A DNA stretch of 64,000 bases from Phialocephala subalpina (GCA_900073065.1 FJOG01000003.1:527238-591237), one strand, 5' to 3'; counted from the first letter of the stretch, positions 25,530-37,228 are shown. Translations and numbers: made by a program. Notes: generated by a model from the letters alone, not told the origin.

Positions 25530-26974
25530 ATGTTGTTCCCTTCTCTTCTTTCAATGGCGACGGTTGCATTGGCGGCGGCGGAGACCATGACGTTGAGTGA
25601 GGTTTTGAACGCTAATAATAAGACGCTGAGTACTTTGAATAGTGTGTCCCCATCCCTATTCCTTCTTCCTTTTCAACAATCATCCAGGAAAGTGGGTGGG
25701 AAGAAAAGAGAGATATGGTGCTAACAGAAAACAGGCCTCTTAGCCTCTCAGCCCGCTCTCTCGGCAGCGCTGGCATCAGCGTCTCCGATAACCATTTTGG
25801 CTCCTTCAAATGATGCATTCAGCAAGTTGCTCTCCACCTCCGCCGGAATGGCCGTCTCCAAAGACCCCTCTATGGTCGCCGCTCTTCTTGAGTACCATGT
25901 GAGCCTCTCCGCACCACATAAGTGGCTATTTACATCCGCAGGATAAACTGCTTGGGCCTGAATTCCGATCATTCTCTTCTTCCATATATCTTGATGATTC
26001 TTGCTGATAGACAAAAACCAGGTGCTCAACGGTACCTTCAACTCATCAGCATTCACAACCACAGCACAGTTCGTCCCGTCGCTGTTGACGAATCAGACAT
26101 TCACGAATGTTACTGGTGGACAGGTTGTAATGGGCATGTTGAGTGGGAAGACAGTTAAGTTAATGAGTGGGTTGAAGGAGACTTCGACTGTCACTACTGC
26201 TGTGGGTTTCCCGCCCGTCCTCTAATGAAATATTACTGACCAGAGTAGGATGTCATGTTCACCGGCGGCGTGATCCACATCATCGACACCGTCCTCACCA
26301 TCCCCCTCTCCCCCGCCAACTCAGCCGTCGACTCCGAACTCACCGCCCTCGCCGGCGCCCTAACAACCACAAGCCTCGTCTCAGCAGTCGACAACCTCAA
26401 AGACGTAACGATCTTCGCTCCCTCAAACGCAGCTTTCCAAGCCATCGGTTCCGCAACATCCTCCCTCAGCACAACCCAGTTGTCATCGATCCTCGAATAC
26501 CACATCATTAATGGTACCGTTGGATACAGTACATTGTTGATGACCGGGTTAGCGAATGAGACTTTTCCATCGCTGATGGGTACTGAGTTGATGGTCGAGG
26601 CAACGGACAAGAAGGTTTTTGTGAATAGTGCGCAGGTTACGATTACGGATATTATTGTTGCTAATGGGGTTATGCACGTTATTAATAAGTACGTCTCCAC
26701 CTTCCTCCTCTTCTCCCCTCAATTCTCGTGCTGACCTTAAACCAGCGTACTCAACCCCTCAAACTCCACCGCGAAGGCAAACACAGCAGCAACTACCCAA
26801 GCAGTAGCTTTCGCCGGCGCCTCATCCGCGTCCACCGTGCCCTTCACATCCGGTATCTCGGCTACAACGACAGCGCCCAGTGCGAGCACGATGACTGCGG
26901 GTGCGGAGAAGGCGTATGGGACGATGGGTGTTGCGGCTATGATTGGGATGGGGGTTATTGCTGGTGCTTTTTAG
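25530..26974 (+). CDS. Secreted fasciclin (FAS1) domain protein, probably GPI-anchored
   Basis: FAS1 proteins are cell-surface adhesion or matrix proteins. Five exons: 25530-25641, 25735-25898, 26022-26201, 26249-26688 and 26746-26974. The phases agree and give 374 aa. The N terminus MLFPSLLSMATVALAAAE is a signal peptide. Two FAS1 repeats follow: one with ITILAPSNDAFSKL and YHVLNGTF (about residues 22-150), one with VTIFAPSNAAFQAIG, EYHIINGTVGYS and GVMHVINNVL (about 155-300). Between them is the typical GGVIHIIDTVL end of repeat one. Several NxS/T sites suggest N-glycosylation. A Ser/Thr/Ala-rich linker leads to a hydrophobic C terminus (GVAAMIGMGVIAGAF), as expected for a GPI anchor. The third intron has a weak donor (GTGGGT), but the phase and the protein family support it. 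Substrate or partner cannot be told. Confidence 0.9.
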
Positions 26975-28320
26975 AGATGGGTAATGTGGTATGAGTTGGA
27001 GAGTAGAAAGGGTTTGAAGACAGGGCATGGAGGGTAAAATGAGTGATGGTATATTAGCGGATGTCTTTTTCTTTTAATCTGTTATGTTCTTCCTTGCGAG
27101 CTAGCGAATTCAAGTTCTTCTTTGCACGCGGACCATTCTTAGGGCTATATCCATATCATTCACAGCTTCAAGTTTGTCAGGTCGAGTCAGTCATCGTCTC
27201 TTGTCCGTCAAGTGAGAGCGAATATGAGAGTGGCGAGAGAGACATTAAGGCGCACTTCATTTAAACTTTGTTGTGAGACTTGCTCATATACTTGATAACA
27301 TCACGCACGTACATCTCCACCCTTCATCACACACCCACCAACTAGATATATCCCCACCTCCCCATTCAAAGATGCTGCAATGTCGTTTCTTTTCCCTCGC
27401 CCCTACCCACTTTCCCCTCCTTCATATCCTTATTTATATGATCTCCACTGATTTCGACGCTATTTAATCTCTCTTCACACTTTTGGCAATTGTTCTTTTT
27501 GTCATTTCTCGGCTTTGGGATCTTGACTTGGCTCGGGGTGTGGGTTATTACTGAAGGGGTGTTGGATGCCATGGTTGTGGGTGATAAGTTGTGTGGTGGG
27601 AGTTGGGTGTGGTTTGGAAGTGTTGGGTCTTGAGGGATTTTTGGAGGTGCTAGCGTCGATGCCGAGGTGTTGAGATGGTAGGTAGGTGTTGGATTGGGGC
27701 TTGGGTTGAGAAGCTCGAAGGAGAAAATAAATGACTTGATGTAAGTTATTGTTTGGTTTTTTAGACATTCGCAGTACGGTCAGTGGTTATGGATGTGCAC
27801 AATCATTCTCAATTTCTGGGACAATTACACCTCTGAGATCCAGTTCTGCGGGGAAGGTTTCTTCCTAATTCTTTGGTATCGATATTAGGAACCATGATTT
27901 GATTACTTGTTAACCCAGGCTTTTATATTCTTAGCCTAAGCAGAAGATAGACTTGTGGTACTTCGACTTCTGTACTACTTGATAATCATAAATAACCCTT
28001 CCTTCAAACTTGCCAATAGATAAGGTAATATCCTACCAAACCAGAGAATCTTCCTAAGGTAACCGCCCAGCCAAGTCTTACTAAATAGGGTAGTTTACTA
28101 GTTATACCTAGGTAAGTCATATATATTCTCCTCCTTTTCATGTGTTTATTTGATTGTATTTTAAACTTTTACTATGGTGCGCGTCGATAGTACTTGTATC
28201 TTTGGAGATAACCTTGATAACTCGTGGTATTAGAAGGTAGTACAACCAAATCTAGAGTCGCAACTCGATAGGAAGGCATAAGAAAGGCGTGAAAGTAAGG
28301 CTTTACTTGCTAATCGACTT
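26975..28320. other. Intergenic, grading into AT-rich sequence
   Basis: Holds the 3' flank of the fasciclin gene (to about 27050). From about 27890 the sequence becomes AT-richer and loses long open frames. No gene is supported. This is the border between the housekeeping block and the accessory block. Confidence 0.45.
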
Positions 28321-28737
28321 GTATATAAAAAAGTGAAAAGCGAATAATAATATTATAATTAATTGGTTTTTATTATATATAAAAGTAATATAAAAGGAAA
28401 AAAGCTTTCGAGAAATTAAAAAAAATTATTATTTAATAAAATTTTAATAATAATTTAAATTCGAATTTATTATTAGATTTAATTAATTAATTATTAATTA
28501 TTAAAAGGAAATGAAATTATTATTAAAAGAAATAAAAAATTAAATATTAGAATAAAATTAAATAATTATTTATATTAATTAAATAAAAATAATTATTTAT
28601 TTAATTTTATATAATTTTATTATTTAAAGAAAAGAAAATATAATAAGTTTAATTTTTTTTATATAAAATGAAAATAATTTAAAAATAAATAAAATATTAT
28701 TTTATTTATTTAAAATTATTTTAAAATATTTTAATTA
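28321..28737. repeat. AT-rich block, probably a RIP-degraded repeat (left of HET)
   Basis: Composed almost wholly of A and T with many TA steps and no open frame. It includes a 27-bp palindrome near 28684-28712 (AATAAATAAAATA, T, and its complement). Such blocks in ascomycetes usually derive from transposons mutated by repeat-induced point mutation. The original element cannot be read. Confidence 0.6.
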
Positions 28738-29010
28738 TATAATTGGTATCGATTTCGGTTTCCTCTTTATACGAAGGGTTAATTAAAGAATATTAAGTCT
28801 CGTATGTGATTTTCCCTACCAAAAATCAAGTATTTGGGAGAGGAAAGCTCGGACTATGGCTAAATACTTTTTAACCAGCCCTTTGTAAACTCTTAAATGT
28901 TTATTAAGCTATAATACCAAGTCAGTACTAGAATAATTCTAGTTAGCTGTTTCTTTGTCATTATATTACAGCCTGAGATATCCACTGCCGCCTTAGAGAT
29001 TTGATGCTAA
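28738..29010 (+). repeat. Left arm of the inverted repeat around the HET gene
   Basis: Two segments (28738-28769 and 28881-29010) match the reverse complement of 31084-31242. Shared stretches include TATAATTGG.TTCGATTTC-like sequence, GTAAACTCTT, TACCAAGTCA, TAGCTGTTTCTTTGTCAT-like sequence and GAG.CT.GATGCT. About 110 bp (28770-28880) are present only in this arm. It lies between the AT-rich block and the 3' end of the HET gene. Confidence 0.6.
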
Positions 29011-29174
29011 TTTTTCTTCTATCGTGTTCTTTGGGGTTCGATGCTAACGCTTCCTTGTAGACGTGTCCCTTGCCGGCTGATAGACGAACCAGTGTACGCA
29101 GGAAGTAGTTGATCTAGTTTGTAGTTGAATCGTTAAACTGCCAGTTTATTTAGGGCGTTTAAGGTTATATAGGA

Positions 29175-31025
29175 TTAGCGAATTTCAAAGCTATTCTCAA
29201 CGTACTTCCCAGATGCGAGGCCGTCCATAGCTTCACCATACATGATTCCATCTACATAGATCTCCCCAATCAACGTCCAATACGTTCCCATATCTCTCAT
29301 AACCACTGGGAAGTCGCATCCGAGTAGTACCACTATTTCATCGCCCTGTTGGGCTGCCTGTGGTGCAAGTCCAGCAAGCTTAGTACTTGAGACCACGAAC
29401 CGTTTACCATGCATTCGCCGGGAAGCTGAGAACACCAGAGCATACTGGCGTGCTTCGAGAACACAGGACTCTATCTTTAGATCTGGCAGCAACAGCAAGA
29501 GGTCACTGTCAATCTGGAGCTCAGGCAAAAGCCTTCCAATCATTCCAAAGAAGAATGCGAGACGTAAAGACAAATCTTGTTCGAATTCTGAGTCCGGAGG
29601 AGCCCAGGCGCCTCCACAGAACGTTCTCTGAAATACTTCGTAATTTTCCTTTCCGATCTTGTCGATGAAGACTGACCACCAGTTGTGAAAAGCTCTGAGG
29701 CTGTGGCAGGCTCTGATGCTTCCAACTACGGCAGTCCCAGGCCCAATGTCGTGAAAGTTTTGGGCGACTGTGGTAATGGTATCGACAACAAAGCCTCTGG
29801 CGTTCAATACCTCCCCATCTCTAGTGAAGCTGAAGGACGCCTTTACACTTCGGGATGCGGCGAAGGGTGGCTGCCGGATGTATAATGGCTTGACTCCATA
29901 CTTCGGAAATATGTTCCTTCGCTCCCAGTCGGCTACCCACGATGGCAAGTTATGAGAATTATCGTCGTTCTGCTTTAGGCATATTACGTTGAGCTTCTGC
30001 GTCATAGAAATGATGTACTGAGCTGTGTGTAGAAACGTAGCTCTAATAGAACGCTCGTAGCTGATCTTTCCGAAATATGACCAGTCAGCCGAGATGCCCA
30101 CAAGACCGTACACCTTGTCCCTCGGATCTGTAGACCCTTTGATCATATGCGAACAGAGCAGGTCCAGGAGAGGCTGTGCTTGTACCTCTGAGAAAGAGAC
30201 AATAGAAGACGCTGTAGCCTTTAGAATCCCTGGACCGCCACGCATCATCAGGAAAACGGTCGCAGAGTCGTCCTGATAATCCTCATCTCGAGCTCTTGCC
30301 AAAACCTTATCCAAAGTTTCAGAAAGAAATAGCAGCCTCGACCATGGCATAGACTCAGGACCGCAATAGACTATAGCTCTCTTGGCACAGGCAATCTCTT
30401 GCACTATCCAAATTCTCCAGAAGTAGTCTCTTCGAAATAGATTCTGCAATGCGCGGAACTGTGATTCGTTGAATTGCGTCAGTCTTTTAGGTTCCAGGGG
30501 ATGTTTCTCTGGATTACTTGAGAAGATGTCATTCATGAGTTTCCAAGCAAGCACACTGTCCTGGTCTGCTGGCCCAAGCCAAATAGATACTTCCTCAGCA
30601 TTTTGGTAAACGTGACGCATCTCTTGGACCTGCTGTCCCTTTTCTTCCTCATTTTCTTGATTTATGCACACAGCATCTGCCCAGATCAGCAGTGATGTGC
30701 ATCCATCAGTATGTCGAAGTCTGCGGAGAGCCATCTCCAGTGTAGGAGTGACTGGCCATCGAACCCTCTTGTTCCCAGTTTCTATGATGATTGTACTCTT
30801 GCCTCGCTCTTCGGGTGGTCCCCAACAGTACGATAGAGCTTTGTAATTTGGTGCAGCATCTCGTGACACTGTCCGGAGACGACAAACTACCTCCTCATCT
30901 TCATTGGAAGCAGGTTTGACCTCTGATAATCTAATCTCATTATTCTGCAAATGCTCGTACATCGGAATAGCTTCATCCGACATGCCGTGGAATGCTTCAG
31001 GCTCCGCTGAAACGAGAGAAGCCAT
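29175..31025 (-). CDS. Heterokaryon incompatibility (HET) domain protein
   Basis: HET-domain proteins trigger programmed cell death after fusion of unlike hyphae, often downstream of NLR proteins; a TIR-like fold has been proposed. Single exon of 616 aa from an ATG at 31025 with no intron signals. The HET domain covers about residues 61-210: YKALSYCWGPPEE, then LRRLRH, LLIWADAVCINQENEEEKGQQ and VYQNAEEVSIWLGPADQDS, the standard order. Later come LFRRDYFWRIWIVQEIA, DPRDKVYGLVGI and PSWVADW, the usual C-terminal region of solo HET proteins. No NACHT, WD or ankyrin repeats are fused. The gene appears intact although it lies between AT-rich blocks and inside an inverted repeat. Its partner gene, if any, is not identifiable. 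Confidence 0.92.
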   Translation of the reverse strand: MASLVSAEPEAFHGMSDEAIPMYEHLQNNEIRLSEVKPASNEDEEVVCRLRTVSRDAAPNYKALSYCWGPPEERGKSTIIIETGNKRVRWPVTPTLEMALRRLRHTDGCTSLLIWADAVCINQENEEEKGQQVQEMRHVYQNAEEVSIWLGPADQDSVLAWKLMNDIFSSNPEKHPLEPKRLTQFNESQFRALQNLFRRDYFWRIWIVQEIACAKRAIVYCGPESMPWSRLLFLSETLDKVLARARDEDYQDDSATVFLMMRGGPGILKATASSIVSFSEVQAQPLLDLLCSHMIKGSTDPRDKVYGLVGISADWSYFGKISYERSIRATFLHTAQYIISMTQKLNVICLKQNDDNSHNLPSWVADWERRNIFPKYGVKPLYIRQPPFAASRSVKASFSFTRDGEVLNARGFVVDTITTVAQNFHDIGPGTAVVGSIRACHSLRAFHNWWSVFIDKIGKENYEVFQRTFCGGAWAPPDSEFEQDLSLRLAFFFGMIGRLLPELQIDSDLLLLLPDLKIESCVLEARQYALVFSASRRMHGKRFVVSSTKLAGLAPQAAQQGDEIVVLLGCDFPVVMRDMGTYWTLIGEIYVDGIMYGEAMDGLASGKYVENSFEIR

Positions 31026-31083
31026 AGGGGCGAGTGCGGGTTAATCCGCGTGCTGGAATCGAATTGGCGAAATTATAAGCAGG

Positions 31084-31242
31084 GTCAGCATCGAGTCTCA
31101 AAAGCCAGCGTCGTGGATCTTCAGGCTACATATGATGACAAAGAAACAGGCTAACCGAAACTACTCTAGTGTGACTTGGTACTATGGCTTAACAAATTTT
31201 AAAGAGTTTACAAAGAGGAAGATGAAATCGAAGCCAATTATA
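31084..31242 (-). repeat. Right arm of the inverted repeat around the HET gene
   Basis: Its reverse complement matches 28738-29010 with many substitutions. It ends 59 nt before the HET start codon, so it forms the HET promoter region. The AT-rich block follows immediately on its outer side, mirroring the left arm. Confidence 0.6.
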
Positions 31243-31570
31243 TTAATTTTATTTCCAAGATATAACTTGAAATAAATTATAAAAAAATTAAATATTTTTT
31301 AATTTAATATTTTATTATAATTATTTATATTCGAAATTATAATTATATTTCTAATTATAATTATAAACTTAAAAATTAATTAAATTACTCGAATTTGATT
31401 CTTCCAAGTAATAGTATATAAAAATGGATTTCGTGATATTTAGATAAAAGAATATTAAAATTATTTTCTAAAATTATTTTTAATAAATTATTTTTATATT
31501 TATATATTTCTAAGGAAAGTGTAATTTTACCCTCTAAGGCAAAAGAAGGCATAGAATCCAGAAATCTAAT
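31243..31570. repeat. AT-rich block between the HET and ABC transporter genes
   Basis: Mostly A and T up to about 31520, with many TA and AATTA runs and no coding capacity. It is the mirror-image neighbour of the block at 28321-28737. It probably derives from a RIP-mutated repeat. Confidence 0.55.
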
Positions 31571-31629
31571 CGGAATTTTGATTGAACATTTGGGGCGTGG
31601 TATATCCATGGGGCAAGCTATAGGTTAAA

Positions 31630-31653
31630 AGGTAAACATAGGTTTGTTTACCT
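31630..31653. promoter_or_regulatory. Palindromic GTAAAC/GTTTAC site upstream of the ABC transporter
   Basis: AGGTAAAC and its complement GTTTACCT are spaced by 8 nt, about 180-200 nt before the ABC transporter ATG. The half-site resembles forkhead-type DNA sites (GTAAACA). Function is inferred from position and symmetry only. Confidence 0.25.
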
Positions 31654-31779
31654 GCGAGCGCGATTATAATTGGTTGTCGGTTATACCCGCGTGCTAAGAC
31701 GCTAAAAATGGCCCTGGTAAATGGCGCACTTGCTTATAACGCGCGGGGACGGGACGTGCGCGGGGGCTCTGAACAATTA

Positions 31780-31785
31780 TATAAA
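31780..31785 (+). promoter_or_regulatory. TATA box of the ABC transporter gene
   Basis: TATAAA in the context TTATATAAAG lies 47 nt before the ATG at 31832, downstream of a GC-rich stretch. This is a plausible core promoter. Confidence 0.4.
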
Positions 31786-31831
31786 GTATGTACATGTACC
31801 TTTTTCATCTCGGGTTCTGTTTCTGTCAGAC

Positions 31832-34800
31832 ATGTCCGTAGATGAAAAAGGGACTCGCCCTGCACTCGGGGACGCCCAGCTCCTCGAGCAACAGGTCATA
31901 GAGCGACATGTCGCAAAGGATAAAGAACCCGACGCCCCATCCTCGGAGAGCGGCGACGGCGACGGCGAGAAGAAAGAGAAAGCTGCGGAGGGGAGCGTCA
32001 AAGACTTCGTCGTACGGTTTTATTTTCCCCACACCCCAACATCTTGACTTGCTAAAGGCGTCGTAGCGCATTTTCCGTTACGCGGATCGCCTGGACGTCA
32101 TTCTATATGTCGTCGCGCTGGTCGCTTCCGTTGCTTCTGGTGCTGCTCTGCCATTGATGTCCATCATCTTTGGTGCGTTCGCCACGAAATTCAACGACTT
32201 TTCCTTGGGCAATGTCTCCCCCGATACGTTCAAGAAGGATATCAGTCATTACACCTTATGGTTCATCTATCTCTTCGTCGCACGCTTAGTTGTCTCGTAC
32301 GTCGCCAATGTCTGCGTCAGTATCGCCGCCGTCCGGACGACGCGGGCGGTTCGAGAGGCGGTGCTGCAGAGCACGCTGAGACAAGAGATCTGGCACTTCG
32401 ACAAAGAGACCAATGGATCCATTGCGACCCAGGTGACGACGAGTGAGTCGCCACGTTTGGCTTCGGTGTCTCTCCTGCGAATTGACAGCTAACGTCGGTT
32501 GTATGTAGATGGTGACCGCATCAACCAGGGCATCTCCGACAAACTGGCCACCGCCGTCCAGGCGCTTTCTCTCTTCTTCTCGGCCTTCATCGTTGCCTTG
32601 GCCGTCCAGTGGAAGTTGTCCCTGATCACCATGTCCATCATCCCGGCCATCTTCATCATCAACGGAGTTCTGGTTCCCATTGACGTCCGTTACGAATCGA
32701 GAATTGTACGAATCTACTCGCGAGCCGCCGTATTGGCACAGGAAGCTCTGAGCTCCATCAAGACTGTGCATGCCTTCTGGGCCCACGATAAGATTGTTCA
32801 AAAGTACGATGAATTTCTATCAGAGGCGCACAAGATCGGTCTCAAGAGAGGGCCACTCTGGGGCGCCATGTTCGCTGGAGAATACTTCTGTGTCCGTGCA
32901 GGAACGTCTCTTTCCTTCTGGCAAGGGGCGAGCATGTACCGCAGTGGGGAGATTCCTGATGTCGGCACCGTTTTCACCGTGGTCTTGTCCGTCACGATCG
33001 GCGCGACGGCCATCTCCATGATTGCGCCGCAGCTATTGGCGCTTTCTGCGGCTTCTTCGGTAAGTCTTGGTCTTCCTCTTTCGAGATGCAGGACTGAGCC
33101 CTCCTGCTGACAAGGCAACTCTCAGGCTGCAGCGGAACTGTTCTCCATCATCGACAAAGAGTCACTACTCGACCCCCTCTCTACGGAGGGCGAGAAGCCA
33201 GACTCTTGCCACGGTGAGATCGAGATTCGAGACCTCTGCTTCACTTACCCCTCCCGGCCGACGGCACAGGTTCTGCATGGACTAAGCCTCTCGATACCTG
33301 CAGGGAAAACTACTGCTTTAGTGGGAGCAAGTGGCTGTGGCAAATCCACTCTCGTCGGATTGCTTGAACGCTGGTACGACGCGAGTTCGGGACAAGTTCT
33401 CCTCGACGGGAAAACTATATCCGACTACAATACCAAATGGCTGCGTAGTCACGTTCGTCTGGTACAACAAGAGCCCGTACTCTTCCGAGGTACCATATTT
33501 GAGAATGTGTCCAAAGGCTTCATCGGTCCACAACTGGAGCTGTCGCGTGAGAAACAGATGGAGCTCGTGCAAGAGGCCTGCAGAGCTAGTAACGCTCATG
33601 AATTTATCATGGATCTTCCTGGAGGATATGAGACTCAGGTCGGTGAGAGGGCGTCTATGCTCAGCGGTGGGCAAAAGCAGAGACTTGCTATCGCTCGCAG
33701 CATCATCTCCGACCCGAAGATCCTGTTACTGGATGAAGCTACGAGCGCGTTGGGTGAGTTTTGGAAAGCATTGTGTTCTCGAACCTGAGGAGGCTGAGCA
33801 TGACGCAGATCCCCGTGCGGAAGCCCTCGTGCAAGGCGCTCTAAATCGAGTCTCCGTTGACAGGACGACTCTGATCATCGCCCACAAACTGGCGACTGTG
33901 AAGGCGGCTGACAATATCGTCGTCATGTCTCAGGGTCGAGTCGTCGAGCAAGGCACACATGGTGAGCTCCTCGCCAAGGACGCGCATTACGCCGCTCTCG
34001 TGCGCGCGCAAGATCTCCATAGCGGAGGTGACGAGACGAACTTTGCCAAGGAACAAGAAGACCGGCAGCTTGAACGACACCAGACTATGGAGACAGCTAA
34101 CAAGACCGGGGGACCGGTTCCAGTCGCGACGGATCCCAAGGTCGAAAGGCTCACTGGCGGCACCGTCGGCTACTCGCTCGTCAAATGCATTGCAATCATG
34201 CTGTACGAGTCGAAGAACGCCTATCACTGGCTGGCCATCGGATTCATCAGCTGCTTAATCGGCGGCGGCGTATACCCCGCTCAAGCCCTGCTGTTCTCAC
34301 ACCTAATCCATGTGTTCACTCTAACCGGTGCTGCGGCAAGGGAACAGGCCAACTTCTATGCTCTGATGCTTTTCGTCGTTGCTCTCGCCAACTTCATCGC
34401 GTATTTTGTTACCGGGTGGGTCGGTAGCGAGGTGAGTCTAACTCTGCCACTGCCCGTAGCTGCCGTTCATGCTCTGTGGAGACTGACATCGATCCCAGAT
34501 CTCCCAAATCCTCAGTCACCGTTACCGTCGAGAGATGATGGAAAACCTGATCTCCCTTGATCAAGACTTCTTTGATCGTCCGGAAAACTCCTCTGGTGCT
34601 CTGACTTCGAAACTCACTTCGCATCCTGACGCCCTTCAAAATACGATTTCCATCAACCTCTTTTTGATCCTTATTGTCATCGTCAACGTCGTTGCATCGA
34701 CCTGCTTAGCGATCGCATATGGATGGAAGCTTGGCCTGGTCGTCGTCTTTGGTGGATTGCCTGTCCTTATCGGCTGCGGTTCTATTCGGATCCGTCTGGA

Positions 34801-36062
34801 GTTCAAATTTCAAGCGGAAACGGATGAGCGCTTTGCAGAGAGCGCCGCCATCGCCACTGAAGCCGTGACTTCGATCCGCACAGTGGCTTCTCTCACCCTC
34901 GAAGAAGACGTCTTCCGACACTACGCAGAGATCCTCGACAAAATCGTCGCTTCATCCACCCGATCGTTCCTGTCCGCCATGATGGCGTACTCTCTGGCCC
35001 AGTCGTTGGAGTTCCTCGTCATGGCGCTGGGGTTCTGGTACGGATCGAGACTTATCGCGGACGGGGAGTACACGGTCTCACAATTTTACGTGATTTTCAT
35101 CGCCGTCGTCTTCGGCGGCCAGGCTGCGGGACAGTTCTTCGGATATAGTACTTCCATTTCCAAAGCGAAGAGTGCGGCAAATTACATCCTGTGGCTGCGC
35201 ACGCTGAAGGCCGATATCTCGGAGGACAAGACAAATGAAGCGATTGGTCCACAAGGAGATGGGCCTCTGGGTCTCGAGCACGTGGAGTTTCAGTATCGGC
35301 AGCGGGACTCGGTTCGAGTGCTCAAGGGCATCGATATGAAGGTGAGCTTCGGGGACTTTTGGGTTGGCTGGTACGAACCCATTACTGACGCGGATTCTGT
35401 AGGTTGAACCTGGTTCGTACGTCGCCTGCGTCGGTCCATCCGGTTGCGGCAAGAGCACTCTGATCTCGCTCCTGGAACGCTTTTACGACCCGACAGCGGG
35501 CTGTATCACTCTCAACGAGCAGCCGGTGAAAGAGATGTCACCCCGGTTGTATCGGAACCACATGTCGTTGGTCCAACAAGAGCCCACGTTATATCAGGGC
35601 TCCGTAAGAGAAAATATCGTCCTCGGTCTCCAACACGAGGCGTCTGACGACGAGATCTACGAAGCGTGCCGACAAGCGAACGCTCTTGAGTTCATCTCGT
35701 CGCTCTCTGAAGGTCTCGCAACGCCGTGTGGAACGAAGGGCTTGCAGTTTTCGGGTGGCCAACGGCAGCGAATCGCGATTGCCAGAGCGCTCATTCGTCA
35801 ACCGAGATTGTTGCTGTTGGACGAGGCAACGTCGGCCCTCGATACGCAGAGCGAGCGCCTCGTGCAGAAGACGCTGGACGAGGCGGCCGCCAGTCGGACC
35901 ACGATTGCCGTGGCGCACCGCCTCAGCACGATCAGACACGCGGATGTCATCTTCGTCTTCGCGAACGGTTCGATCGCGGAGATGGGCACCCACGAGGAGT
36001 TACAACGGCTGAGAGGCAAGTATTACGAGATGTGTCTTGCGCAATCGCTGGATAGATCCTAG
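31832..36062 (+). CDS. ABCB-type full-length ABC transporter (multidrug efflux family)
   Basis: Probable ATP-driven exporter of hydrophobic compounds in the plasma membrane. Seven exons: 31832-32011, 32067-32442, 32509-33059, 33126-33753, 33809-34431, 34499-35341 and 35403-36062. The phases agree and give 1286 aa, typical for the family. The order is TMD1-NBD1-TMD2-NBD2 after a charged cytosolic N terminus. NBD1 has Walker A GASGCGKST (about residue 435), Q-loop LVQQEP, signature LSGGQKQR (about 547) and Walker B ILLLDEATSAL (about 567). NBD2 has GPSGCGKST (about 1078), signature FSGGQRQR (about 1183) and LLLLDEATSAL (about 1203), with H-loops IAHKLAT and VAHRLST. All ATPase motifs are complete, so both sites look active. 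The coding sequence looks GC-richer than the neighbouring genes, by eye. No biosynthetic cluster is adjacent, so the substrate is unknown. Confidence 0.93.
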
Positions 36063-36082
36063 ACGGGAGGAGAGACTAAGCT

Positions 36083-36657
36083 CTAGTTGCTGACATCAAT
36101 CCGCCAAGTGGTGATTGAGTACGGAAGCTGCTCATTTTCGGTAAGTTGTTTTATCGGTTCGTCTTTCTCCCCATGATCGCGCTTCTCAACTGACAGCAGC
36201 TCGAGTTGTTCCACGAGTCCATTTACTTCGGATTCTAGAGAATCTTCAACTCGCAGAGAGTCCTTGACCTGATTGGACGCATCAAATATGTCAGGCTCAT
36301 AGGAAAGTTGAGTATCTTTGAGCCATGGAGACAGAGTTATGCCTTGTCCTGGAGCTGATGAGATTTTAAGAAGTTGGCCACATTTATGGAAAGGGTCAAT
36401 CCCATAGATGGAGGGTCTGACATGATTGCAGGTGAGAATGGAGAAAGGCAATCGAGATTCTGGTGACAACGACAAGGTCAGCGTAAGTTTTTGAAAACGA
36501 GCGCCTGAACGTGGCGGAAAAGTTGTGAAGGCGAACTGGTTTGCACCAAGGAGTTCTGCGAGTTGACTGCGGAAGAGCCATAGAAAGAAAACGATGGAAT
36601 GGAAACACTTGCCAGCTATTATTCTTGATAATCTGGAAAGAATGTAGATTCAGGTTG
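36083..36657 (-). pseudogene. Open coding-like stretch without a start codon
   Basis: About 190 codons are open on the minus strand, from 36657 down to a stop at 36083. The middle reads protein-like (ELLGANQFAFTTFPPRSG, ESRLPFSILTCNHVRP) and the end is acidic (VEDSLESEVNGLVEQLELL). There is no in-frame ATG anywhere. It could be the last exon of a gene whose first exon I cannot find, or a relic. I do not recognise a family. Confidence 0.25.
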
Positions 36658-37228
36658 GTCGTGGTTGTGATTTTGGTAGTTGTTGTTCCGCGGATACTTT
36701 CAAAAGAATTTGTTGTGCTCAGCCTGGTAGTTATAGGAGACGCGATAGTGGGTCGGGCAAGCCACGCCTTGCGGCCTTGGAACCTCCTCTCAAGAGAGTG
36801 AATGGGGCCAAGCTAATGTCCCAGAGCTTTCACGTACATCCATAAGGAGCATATGAGATTATTTTGCATTTCTTCACCACGATACGATGAGATACAGCCA
36901 TTGCAAAGTCATATCCCCACGTTACTACCATCCGAATACTCCCTCTAAGGCTAAAATATAGATTATCTCTTATATGCACGATGCATTAGGAGAAAGTGCC
37001 ACCAAAGATATTCATGCCCGTACCTACCATATCTTCGATCTGGGTCAGTTGCATAAAGCATATAGGGGGAGAAGCCTCCAGCTTTCCCCCTATATTCTCC
37101 TTCCACATGATGTGCAAGAGATTTGCCTTTCGAACATCCTCGACATCTCGGCTATTGCCGTGGTTGTGGAATTACTTTGCCGTTTCCAGCACCACCATTC
37201 TAGCCCTGTCTATCTCGCAGATTAATTG
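36658..37228. other. Intergenic, no supported gene
   Basis: Short frames only. The part nearest 37228 could hold remains of the missing C-terminal half of the neighbouring 2EXR gene, but no matching motif is visible. Confidence 0.4.

Noticed and set aside
35589..35993. Minus-strand frame opposite NBD2 of the ABC transporter
   Set aside because: Shadow of a GC-rich coding sequence; the plus-strand frame carries all NBD motifs.
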